Shown piece after piece: positions 36,693-47,555 of a DNA stretch of 64,000 bases. The stretch is from Erythrophleum ivorense (Eukaryota > Streptophyta > Magnoliopsida > Fabales > Fabaceae). The notes below the pieces were generated by a model. That model searched no databases and was not told the DNA's origin. It saw only the letters and a program-made list of their open reading frames with translations. Every line of letters begins with the position of its first letter. Positions within the stretch are counted from its first letter, which is position 1. The translations under genes were made by a program, and so were the position numbers. The stretch spans positions 61,495,088 to 61,559,087 of the forward strand of contig JAIUCV010000003.1 of the NCBI GenBank assembly GCA_026724425.1. Reading direction: 5' to 3'.

Positions 36693-39600
36693 TCACTTAA
36701 AGCATTTGGCATCCAAAAGAGGCTGTCCCTCAAAAGGCTCATAATCTTCAATCATCTGATTGACGCGTTCCTTTTGAACTTCATCTGAAACGTCAACCTT
36801 AGTCCATTCGTAGAGCTCCATGTCATAGCACTCGTCAACCACAAATTGTGGGATTTCTTGCCCACGGAATAGCCATAACCCCTTGACCTTGAATGGTGGT
36901 TCTGATCCAATCACAAGCATTTTCCCAAATGCATACTTGCGAGCCAAATCCATCCTCTGAAGAAATCCACTAACCTTGTTCAATGTCACAAAGGAAACAG
37001 TGTTCTCATCGTTGTATTTGTAATCACAGAACCAAAGGGTGTATCCCTCAGGATCATACATGTCCCAAAATCCTGCAACAAGGATGAAAGAAAGATTTAA
37101 AACCTTACAGATAATGCCGTACTTAGCGTCTCCGGAAGTAGGCAGCTTATATTAGAAAATTTGAAACATAGCCATGGTGGTATATTTGTAAAATAGTCTA
37201 CAGTCTTCAACCCAAAATAATAGCATAGAATTTGTGAAATAGAAACCACAATAACAATATGAGAAAATTTTCAAATAGGGGCCCATTCATTTTGATATTT
37301 ACATATACCAATTAACCACTCAACGTGTTCATATTCAATTTCATTTTTAACTGAATAACCACGTTGAGTAGTTGTTTGGTCCTCATAAGGAAATATTACG
37401 ATGAATAGTTCCTTGTGAAAATCTCTAATAATAATTTGAAATGTAGAAACCTTCAAACATGTGAAACAATCACAATACCTTTGATTGCAACCTCACGGAA
37501 GTTGGTTTTAGTGTTTGAGTAGAGTCTTTTCCACTCATCCAATATCATCTTACTTGGAGGAAGAAGGTCAAGAGGATTCTTGGGTTTGGGCTTGGGTGCC
37601 TCCTCTTCATCCTCTGCCACAGGCTTTTCTGCTTCTTTTTGGGCCTCTTTCTTAGTCTCTTTCTTTGGCTCATCCTTTCCCTTGGGTTTAGCCGATTCTT
37701 TGTGCTGGGAAGGCTTCTTTGCAGATTGAATAGGAGGAATAGCTTCGGTCTGCTTGACCTTACCTAAAATTTTTTGGAATTTTGGTTGGTTCACTAAGGT
37801 CCAGAAGTATCTCTCAATATGAGGAAACTCTGAGGTGAAGCTCTTAGTCATGAGCTGAGTGAAACCAAAAAACAAATCGCATGTCATAATGATGTCAGCC
37901 AGGGTCACTGAATGGCCAACGAGGTAAGTATTAGAGGCAAGGTGAGTGTTTAAAGCACCTAATGCTCTCTTAAATGCAGAAATTGCAGCCTCCTCAACCT
38001 TCATTCAGAAACATGTTTGAGATTAGGCTAATAAAATATCAGGGCAGTAGGAAACAAAGGAATCACAAAAATCTCAGGCATAAACCACCATTTTTCGTGT
38101 CAGCAAGAAGAATAAATATCCATCATTCATTATCTAGCCATAACATTTCAACAGCACATCTCATTACCCCTACTGTATTCAGTGCCTTGCTGAAGTTTAT
38201 AGAAAAACAAATTTTATAAGGAATTTTCACAGCAACAGGTGAAAAGAACTACAATAACACGTAGATTATAGAATGGAAAATTAGTAATTAAATCCAATTC
38301 TCAAGAACACATACTTCATAACATATTCAAAGGCAAATAAACAGAGAGAAATTATTAACAGTAAAACATAACTTACCGGAGGAAGGTATGGAGCATGTCC
38401 CATTCTTGGTATGAACCAGGTGCGAAGATTAGCATCAATCTCCAACGATGAAAAATCAATCCATTGTTCAATATGGGCCTGAATCATTAAGATAAATGAT
38501 CAGGTATAAGAGAAGGGGAGGTGAAGCACACAGTGATGCATGCAACCTCATACTAGAGCTAGAGGTCTTATGCACATAAGATAAGAGGGGGAGATACCAT
38601 GAGGACTCCAATGGTGAATGAGGAATAAGAATTAGAAAAGCTTACATAATCAATTGGAGAGTATCCATATAACGTATTGTCAGCCTTCAAGCGAGCAACT
38701 GCAGCAATTAAAAAATACATATATATAAACACAAACCTATAATACCAACATGATAAACAAGTGTATAGTACATTTAATCATACCATAGCGCGCAATAGCA
38801 TTGCTCTCAAATATTGGACCATCTGGTGTTTCCAAAACAGGAACCTGTAAGGACAATGCATCTCAATAAGTTCAATTTAAACTCAAAATTTTCTTTATTG
38901 CAGACAAATAAATACAAATAGCATGCCTTGCCAATAGGGTTCATCTTGAGAAATTCAGGAGTTTTATTAGAGACACCCATCTCAAAATTATCTTCGGCCA
39001 ATTTAACTTCCACACCCACATACTCCGCTGCTATAAGTGTCTTGTAACCATTTTTGCTTGCTTTTCTCCCTGGTTGTAGGATCTGGGCATAACCAACCAA
39101 ATCAACGTTAATACAAACAATTAGTGAACAAAGTACCAAAACATGTGCAGATTAGTTTGCAATAAAATATAGTGATATTATGCAACTCCTACAAGGGATT
39201 CATAGTAAAATTCTTAAGCATGGAATCCAACAATTAGGAGTGGCAATGGATATCCATGGTCCATAAATCTGCTCAATTGTCCATAAAATTATCCACCCAT
39301 TAAAAATTATGGATCTAACGGATACACACACACACACACATATGCATATATGTACACATGCATGTGTGTGCACAGGCATGCATATACATATATACACACA
39401 TGGATGTCTACATATACATGTATACGTCCACATATGTATACAAATACATATCTAGACAAGCACATTTGTATAATCACACATGCAGTTGTGTGCACGCACA
39501 CACACATATAGGCATGGCACACATGCAAGCATGCATATATATACAAACTCTCTCTCTCTTACTATATATATATACACGAACACATGTATAAGCACATAGC

Positions 39601-40609
39601 AAATGCAAACAGGGGCACGCACATGCGTAGCACACGTGGGCATGTGCACACACACACATTTTTTAGCTTTTTTTTTTAATTTGAGAAGAATATCAAAGTT
39701 GCTGCTTTAAAATACAAGAAGTACATTTTGAAAATAAATATTATCGAGCATATATTTATAATATTAATCATCATTGAATATACATTTTAATATAATATTA
39801 AAATAATGGGTGGATTGGATGGATCAAATATCCATGCATATATACACAGGTCTACGGATGGATAAATACCCGTCTATAAAATACGTTATGGATGGATTTA
39901 GATTATCCAAGAAGCTTTTTACTGGATTTTAAGTAGATCAACAAGTCAAGTTTGACTTGCCCATTAAAATCCGTTCCAGAATTCGTCCTATCTACCCATT
40001 TGCCATCCCTACCAACAATATATGGGACAGCAAATCTCATACCTGAGCATTAAATTAGAAGTAGAAAACAAAAGCCCATACACGTTTCTATTAAATCAAA
40101 GGATAATGTATGCCCAAAAGGAAAAAAAAAATCCCAAAATCCAAACCATGTTAAATATATGGAATTATTTATGCTCTATAGCAATTGTATACCATCAACT
40201 AGCTAAAGCATTGATAAGCTAACAGAATATTTTATTCCTAATAATTCCCCATCTAACAGCTCGCGGAGCTAAGAAATTTATACTTTCCACTGCCGGCACA
40301 AAAACCACAAATCCTTCTCTCACTTTTTCAAAAGAAACTAGAGAACCAGTTCATTGTGAATTCAATACCAGATTGAAACAAATCCCAACACAGTTTTTAC
40401 ACTATATCATGACTCAAACGCCTTGAAAGAAAAACATAAAATTCATCTCAGCGCATGGATTTGCACGTATGCTGATGCACTTATGTAAGCATGCAAAAGC
40501 CCCAAATCTATATTTGCAAGAGTTTGATTAACGCAACTGCCTCCAGCACCATCTAATTCTTTCTGTCCCAGAGAAATTATGAGAATTGAATACAACTCAC
40601 CAGCGCCAT
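36693..40609 (-). CDS. Translation elongation factor eEF1B gamma subunit
   Basis: Seven exons, 426 residues: 40601..40609, 38927..39082, 38784..38844, 38646..38698, 38377..38478, 37479..37998, 36693..37072. eEF1B-gamma anchors the nucleotide-exchange complex that recharges eEF1A with GTP. A GST-like N domain (residues 1-80: FEMGVSNKTPEFLKMNPIGK, VPVLETPDGPIFESNAIARY) and GST C domain (about 90-205: HIEQWIDFSSLEIDAN, GHSVTLADIIMTCDLFFGF, FPHIERYFWTLVNQP) are followed by a Lys/Glu-rich linker with repeated KKE/EAE. The conserved EF1G domain runs from about 268 to the end (DLLPPSKMILDEWKRLYSN, FWDMYDPEGYTLWFCDYKYN, YEPFEGQPLLDAKCFK). The first exon encodes only Met-Ala-Leu. The intron after residue 55 starts with GC (AAG|GCATGC) instead of GT; the other introns are GT-AG. 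Intron 1 contains a hAT-type element. The residues between 4 and 34 differ somewhat from the usual plant sequence. Confidence 0.95.
39235..40011. mobile_element. Non-autonomous hAT-type element in eEF1B-gamma intron 1
   Basis: Left end TAGGAGTGGCAATGG and right end read inward TAGGGATGGCAAATGG form terminal inverted repeats. A perfect 8-bp duplication CCAACAAT flanks them (39227-39234 and 40012-40019). The subterminal sequence is rich in GGATGGAT/ATCCATCC, typical of this MITE type. The interior has a 350-base alternating purine-pyrimidine tract and no transposase. Confidence 0.9.
39321..39659. repeat. Long CA/TA/TGCA alternating purine-pyrimidine tract
   Basis: About 340 bases are made mostly of (CA)n, (TA)n and CATGCATG blocks inside the hAT-type element. 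Open frames on both strands through it are repeat artefacts. Alternating purine-pyrimidine DNA of this length can adopt Z-DNA or cruciform structure. Confidence 0.8.
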
Positions 40610-43600
40610 GGCTTCACGGAAAAAAGTGCTGCTGCTCTTATTCAAGATCTGATCACAGATTACAAACATCAATCAATCTAAGATAAACCTCGGCAATAGG
40701 AAAATAACAGATTTTTACTCTCATTCAGAAAATAAGTGAAAATAAGAAAATTCAGCTCATATAGAGTGTCATAAAGACTGTGTTTCAGTTCAAACGGACA
40801 GAATTTGCATAGCAAACCAAGCTTCAGAGATGAAAGCTCTGAAGAACATTAGGGAGCTAGAGAGATCTTACAATGCAAGCGTTCTTCCGCAGAAGCACAA
40901 CTGCTGCGGCTGTGTGAAGGAGGAAGAGGGAAACAAGATGACAGCAAGCTAGGGTTTAAGTAGACCGTAGAGTTAAAAAGGCGAAAGATTTGCCACTGCT
41001 CCATCGGGTCGGACTGGATCCGTGGGGATGGGGCCGCAAAGAATAGTTAAAAAAAAAAGAGAAAATTATATTTTATAATATTTAGTCAAAAATATTTATA
41101 TGAAAGAATTTTAAAATTTAAAATTATTCTAAATAATTTTAGAATAAACAATTTTGATTTGCGATTCTAAGTTATAATTTTTTTAGGCAATTTTAATTTT
41201 TAGTTATAGAGTTTTTTAGAATAATTTTAAAATTTTAGATGACAATACAAATATCTTCAATTTAAAATCTTAAATTATATTTAAAAAATTATTAGCTTCA
41301 TTAAAAAAAGAAATAATTAATAATTTAGTTATTGAAATATAGTTCTTCTTCCGATTTGATTTTTTAAAGATAATTCTTTTAAATTAATCCCTAAAAGATT
41401 ATTTTTTTCACAATTTGATTCTTTAATAATAATTTTTTTCATTTAATCCTTCAAGGACAAAACCTCCTAATTTAGTCCTTAAATATGTTTTCCAATCAAA
41501 ATGCATTGAAATTAACATTGATACAAAAAGACATCATTTTAAGGGTTAAACACATTTTGCCAAGTTCACATTAAAATAGGGTTGTATATGGATTGGATCT
41601 TTGTTCAACCCAAAAGTCTATTTTATAAGCTTATTACTCAGCCTAGTGAGTGCTAGTCACGTGATTAGGTTAGATTATTTAGGCCAACTCAAGTCTTTTT
41701 TTTGAATTAAAAAATGAATCTTTAATATTTTTTTTTAATATAAATCTTTATAAAATTATATATCTCCATTCAACTTAATTTGGTAAAATTATGTTGAGTT
41801 TGGCAAGTTTGTATGCACTCTTAGTAATGAACATGTATTTTTTTTTTTTTTGCCTAATAAAGAAATCATTTTGATTTAAAAAAAATATTTAAAAGATTAA
41901 ATTGAAAAATTATATCTTTAAAAAAGTAAAATTGAGAGGAGAGTTTTCTTTTATAGACTAAATTGATAAATTGTACATTTAAAAATTAAATTGAAAGAAA
42001 AATAATCTTTCGTAGACTAAAACATTAATTTACTGAAAAAACTCTAGTTTCATAAGAAAAAGTTAAAGTATTTTTGTAGATATTTAAATAACTGAAACAA
42101 ATTATTGCAAAGAAGACAAAATACCTTAGCAGTAGAGGGGGAATGGTATGGTGGACGTGGAATCCAACTATATAAATTTTTTTTCACTTATATCTAACAG
42201 AGGTATTGGTTGGTTCAAGATTATTGGGCAAAATATTGTTATTATTATTAACAAGAATAATCTTTTATATATAAGTTGTAGTCAAAATCATACCATTTAT
42301 AATTCATAAATAATACGACTTCCCATAAGGTTGTTTGCCATCTTGTTGTTTCTTTTTTTCCCTTTTTTTTCTGCACTTTTGATTCTTTTCTAAGTGCATG
42401 GGGCTAAAAAATTAATAATTACAAATAGGAACAATGAAACAAGAATAAGCAATAGCAATTAATCTTTTAATTCTCGTTGCAATTGGCTCTTTGTTATTTA
42501 AATTTAAAAATTTTAATTATATAAAATTATTATTTCTTATTATTAAATGCCTCTTTTTTTTTTCTTTTTAAATCTTTTCCAATCAATCTATCTAGGGCCT
42601 CTTCTTCACCACTTTCTTTGGGAAATACCAGCAATATTGATCAAGTCTCCTAGTACCATTTGCTTAGCCTCACCAATCTTCTTTCCCCCTGATAGGAACA
42701 AGGGAAGGGGTTCACGATACCAAAGAGCATTAAGGTTTGGCAAGAATCGCTTACCATTACAAGCTTGGTGTGTTGAGAGTAAATTGATCTCACTAGAGCC
42801 ACAAGCACCTGTAGAATAATTTGCAAGATCACCTTGGTGACCACACGTCTTTAATCTACTCTAATCTTAAAATTTTGATTCTGTTTTAATCTCCATTTTT
42901 TGACATGTTTTTATGGAAAATTAAAATCAGAGGTTTTAAGTTTTGTATAATTTACAGTGAAGAATTTTATTGCAATTAAATGTTTTCAAAATTACAATGA
43001 GGTCTTTTAATATTATAACCAAGTCTTTTTCGAAATAATTTTTGTAAATTTAAAATCTTTGAATATATCTTACGTTTTTATCAGAAATTATTATTCTTAT
43101 TTTATTAAAAAAATAATATCTAAGGATGATAATTTTATAAAATTACCATTGTAAAAGTTAAATTTTTTTAAGGATCAAATAATAATAATAATTATTATTA
43201 TAACATTAAAATATCTATATTTAATTTTAAGATTTTTCAATATTAATTTTATAAAGATATAGTCGTAATTACTGTCAAGATTCCTGTCGCATTGTCTAGT
43301 GTCCTTTCTTTCAGATTTCAAGATGGAAAGAAAATAATAGTTCAAAAATTCCTATCGGTCATTTCCATTTTTGACAGCTACAATCTGGATTGTGTTGTGA
43401 TGCAGAGATCCGAGATACCAGAGGGGCATTTTAGTCAAAATGGGACTATACTCACACTCGCACTCACACTACTCAGGCCAACACGACATAAATGCTAAGT
43501 TTCCAATTGCATTGATTTTCCTCTGACCCACATCGTCTTCCTCCTCCTTCATCTTGCGTCCGATTTCTCAGGGTACGAGCGCTTTAAATTTTTCCATTTT

Positions 43601-43672
43601 TATTCCCTTTAATTTTCTGAATTTACTATAAAAAGGGGATTTTTCGTTTGTTTTTAGAAAGAGAAACAGAAA
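40610..43672. other. eEF1B-gamma 5' leader, AT-rich spacer, RABA2 promoter
   Basis: 40610-40980 holds the eEF1B-gamma leader, probably with an intron (sense donor TT|GTAAGATC near 40871, acceptor AGCAGCAG near 40630). 41280-42030 looks like a decayed inverted-repeat element with TTTAGTC-type ends. 42590-42840 is a less AT-rich patch of unknown origin. 43260-43672 is the RABA2 promoter and leader, with a likely leader intron 43573-43657 (donor GG|GTACGAG, acceptor TTTTTAG). Confidence 0.5.
40950..40957 (-). promoter_or_regulatory. Telo-box AAACCCTA in the eEF1B-gamma promoter/leader
   Basis: AAACCCTA on the sense strand lies near the presumed transcription start. Such a motif is characteristic of plant translation-apparatus genes, which fits the gene. 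Confidence 0.55.
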
Positions 43673-46005
43673 ATGGCAAGGAGACCTGACGAAGAATACG
43701 ATTATTTGTTCAAGGTGGTCTTAATCGGCGATTCGGGTGTTGGAAAGTCCAATCTCCTTTCCCGATTCACCCGCAACGAATTTTGCTTGGAGTCCAAGTC
43801 CACCATTGGTGTTGAATTCGCCACTCGTACCCTTGAGGTCTCTCTTTTCTTTCTCTCTCTCATTCAGTGTGGTAATGATGGCAGTACTAACTGTGGCCGT
43901 GTTTGTCATCTGATCTATGTTTAAGCATTTGGTATGGGGATGAGTGGTTTAAGTAAATTGGTACTGTGTTTGATCTCAATGCCTTTTCAAGTTTTTGTTC
44001 CATTTGGAATCGTATCGGATCTGGGGGTGGGGGTTGGTTTTCTTGTGAAGTGGGTTTGGTCCAGATCTGTTTTTGATTGTAACTTTTGTTTTTTGGATTG
44101 TCAGTACCAGTGTAACAGTGGATTTGGGGTTCTGGCAATTGGGTTTTGTTCTGATTTTGAATTGAATGCTTTTCAAATTTTACTTCTGGTACCTGCAAAA
44201 GTGCTGTTAAAAAGCTGATTTATTGTTGACTCGTTATGCTTCTTTTAAATACCTGAAGCATTTAGAGATAAGTGTTTGTTACTGATAATTTCATTTTGCT
44301 TCTCTAGCAGTCGCAATGATTGACGTGTTTCTTGATGCCAGCAATGTGATTAATTTTATACCCCGTTAGTTATTTGATATAACTCTTGTTGTTGTCGAAA
44401 CTCTACCCCTCGGAAGTTGAATCTTTAATTTAAATCTTGCTGCTGTTGGAATGCATATGAATTCTTTCGCGTACTTGTTTGATATACTTATCTATATATC
44501 TTCATTCTTCCCCCGTATAATAATTTTCCCAGTCTTAATGTAACTACCCTATTTAATTTTTATAATATCTTTGTAAAATTTTACTGAATCACACTTTAGT
44601 CTGCGAAAGATATCAAATTTGTGGGAAGAGTAATGAAAGAGTCACCATTCTGGGGAAACAAAAAAGCTACTAGCTAGTTAGCAATCTGATGGCCTGCAGT
44701 GCCAGTTGTGTTTATATTTTGTATCTCCAATTTTCTGAAACTATCATTGCGTTTGTGGGAAATTTGGTTTTCATTTTATCTGATGATTGCATTCAGCTTG
44801 TCTTGATGGATGTATTAGTGTAGAATAATGAATGAGAAGGCATTAGCACGCTCATTGTGCATGCAAACAAGGAAACTGAGTGGCAAGACCCTAGCAATTC
44901 AAAATTGAAAACAAGAAGAAAGGAAAAGTGAAGAAAAACTAGAAAAAAAAAAATAGCGTCACAATTTGAGTAATTTGACTTTTCTGTTCTATATTTGTAA
45001 TTTCGCAGAAACACAAATCATTGTAATTTTGTAGAACATGTACATGGGGTGTATATTTTAGTCACATCTTTGTGGATTTGATTTTGATCCATTCCTTCAT
45101 GTTATTTTACTTCTTTGTTGCATCTCATTGATGATATATTATGAAGTTCTTGTAAACTAGTTCTCCATAACACCTATTAGCTTCTTCTTGATCAACTCTG
45201 TTATAGTTAGTACCTAATTACTTGTTTTACCTTCAAATTGGGAATTGATAACTGATATCAGTCTATTTGAGATGATACCTTGTTGCCAGCGGAGGCATCC
45301 AGGGTGGAACTTTGGGTAGTTGCCTAAATTGGTGTTTCCTGTTTGTGAATGTTTATATATATATATATATATATATATATTCATTTTTTTTATTGCCTGT
45401 TAAGATATTGTCTTCTAAATATTGTGGATTTATGGTTGACATTTTGTGGAATTAGTTGATATGTTTTCTAATTTGTAAAATATCCTTACGCACTGAAAAT
45501 GTCATGAAAAATGGCCATGGATGTCCAGGTTGAGGGAAGAACAATCAAAGCTCAAATATGGGATACCGCCGGACAGGAACGATACAGAGCAATAACCAGT
45601 GCCTACTACCGGGGTGCCCTTGGAGCTCTTCTTGTCTATGATGTGACGAAGCCTACTACATTTGAGAATGTTAGCCGGTGGCTAAAGGAGCTAAGGGATC
45701 ATGCAGATGCTAACATTGTGATCATGTTGATTGGGAACAAGACAGATCTGAAGCATCTCCGAGCTGTTGCCACAGAGGATGCCCAGAGTTATGCGGAGAA
45801 AGAAGGTCTTTCGTTCATTGAGACATCTGCTCTTGAAGCTACAAATGTTGAGAAGGCTTTTCAGACGATTCTTGCAGAGATATACCGCATTATCAGTAAA
45901 AAGTCACTGGCTTCGGGTGAGCCTGCACCTTCAGCTGTTAAGGAAGGGAAGACTATAACAGTTGGGGGAGCTGAACCAACAAAGAAGCCTTGCTGTACAT
46001 CTTGA
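43673..46005 (+). CDS. RABA2: Rab GTPase, RABA2 (Rab11) type
   Basis: Two exons, 43673..43837 and 45529..46005, joined Glu-Val in phase 0; 213 residues. Rab11-type GTPases direct vesicle traffic between the trans-Golgi network/early endosome, plasma membrane and cell plate; RABA2 proteins in Arabidopsis mark a TGN compartment and the growing cell plate. Visible motifs: P-loop GDSGVGKS (19-26), switch I with STIGVEF (43-49), DTAGQE (67-72) with the catalytic Gln, NKTD (125-128), ETSAL (153-157), and a C-terminal CCTS with two Cys (210-211) for geranylgeranylation. The start MARRPDEEYDYLFKVVL and the RTIKAQIWDTAG segment match RABA2a closely. The single intron between switch I and the interswitch is at the usual RABA position. 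It converges with the downstream RABD1 gene. Confidence 0.96.
45355..45380. repeat. (TA)n microsatellite in the RABA2 intron
   Basis: About 12 TA units, 150 bases upstream of the exon 2 acceptor. Confidence 0.85.
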
Positions 46006-47555
46006 AGTATTGTAGCCTCTATTAGGTTTTCCTTCACCTTTCTCAGTTTTTCAGTATCATCATGTGGGTTGTTATAATGCTTGTTTTGTTTATCATTCTT
46101 TTGGAACTACATTTTGTTGTTATCGGGTTTTATAATGATTTCTTATGGCTGTGCATGGCGATTTATATCTCAGTTTCTAGTACCCAGTTTTCCGGTGCAG
46201 CTAGAGTTTATTTACCAAACAAAAGATAAAGAGGACAGGAATTTAATGAATTTTTTAAGTGTTTGCTATTAGGGAGTCGATAAAAATATAGCAAATGGAT
46301 TTTTTTTTTAAACTATCATCACATGATTGAATTTTTTTAAAAAAATTTCTTCACATATCATGTTTTTATTAGAGAATCTAAAAGTAAATTTAATTTTATC
46401 CAAGTTTGGTCCAAATAAAAGTGCAGTAAGATGGACAGTGTGAAACCTTGATGAAAGATGCGATGCAAATTGTTTAGGGAAAGTTACATCTAAATAACTT
46501 AACTTTGTAAAAATTATTTTTGAGAAGATTTAATTGTAATTTGGGAAAAATCTGATTATAATAAGGTCTTTCACAATAAATTTTATAAATTTAAAATCTT
46601 TGATTGTAATTTTCCCAATTGCTTAAGCCTTGAGGTCCTTCTGGCGAGAAATTCGGTAGGACCATATGAGCGATGGATGGAGTTAAATAACACAGCAGTG
46701 TGGATCATTTTGGAACCCTGTATTGATGCGAAATTAAATATATAGAAGTATTTGGGTACACTTAAATTATATGTTTTCTTGGATATTATATGGTTATGAT
46801 AATTGAAAATTGATTTAAAAAAATATTAGATCACAATGTCAAAACTTAAGAAACGTCACATAAAATAGTGTCATTATATAAATTAGATATTTTGAATGTT
46901 AGTAGAACTAAAATTTAGGCATTATGAAAGGCTCCTAAACATCTTGATAAAGATAATGGCTCTCTACTATTTTGGATACATTACTTTTCTTACTTGAAAA
47001 TTCTTCAGCTAAGCCAAAGTTCAATGTCAGAAGGAATCAGGATCTTACTCTAGTTTAACGTTCAAATCACTGGGGATAAAAAAATTAAGAAAATATAATT
47101 GATCCTCTACTGAGGAGAATTACATATTGATCTTGTTGAAGTACACCACTATTTTTCAGCAGAATTTTGTAATTATTTTTAATGATATTAATTTAATAAT
47201 TAAAGATATAATATTATTTTAATTAACTAGAAGCATAAATCTATAAAGTGCAAGGACTGCACTGCATTGCTTGGAAATGTATCTGCTGCTAATACATGGG
47301 TGGCCATTGGCTCAAACAAGCCATGCAAAGATGCCTGTAGCTGTAGAATTTGGTACCCAAAAAAAAAAAGGGATGCCTGTAAGAAATTGCTTCAATTTCA
47401 TTCTAAATTTGAGGATTCATCAGAACTACATTTTCCAAGGATTTTTAAATAGACCATACTTCAACAGTTACAGAGAAAGATCCATATCATAACAGAGTCA
47501 ACAGCTTATATTAACATCATTTCACAGAAAGTAGAAAATACAATTGGTATTTAAT
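46006..47555. other. Convergent spacer between RABA2 and RABD1
   Basis: RABA2 3' UTR from 46006 to about 46270, RABD1 3' UTR from 47555 down to about 47250. Between them, AT-rich sequence with a possible small MITE at about 46538-46619 (TGGGAAAA / TTTTCCCA ends). Confidence 0.45.

Noticed and set aside
39307..39659. Several open frames rich in Cys, His, Tyr and Val
   Set aside because: All read through the CA/TA microsatellite inside the hAT-type element; artefacts of the repeat.
45511..45528. Alternative RABA2 start at MAMDVQ
   Set aside because: It lies in the intron before the exon 2 acceptor; such a product would lack the P-loop.
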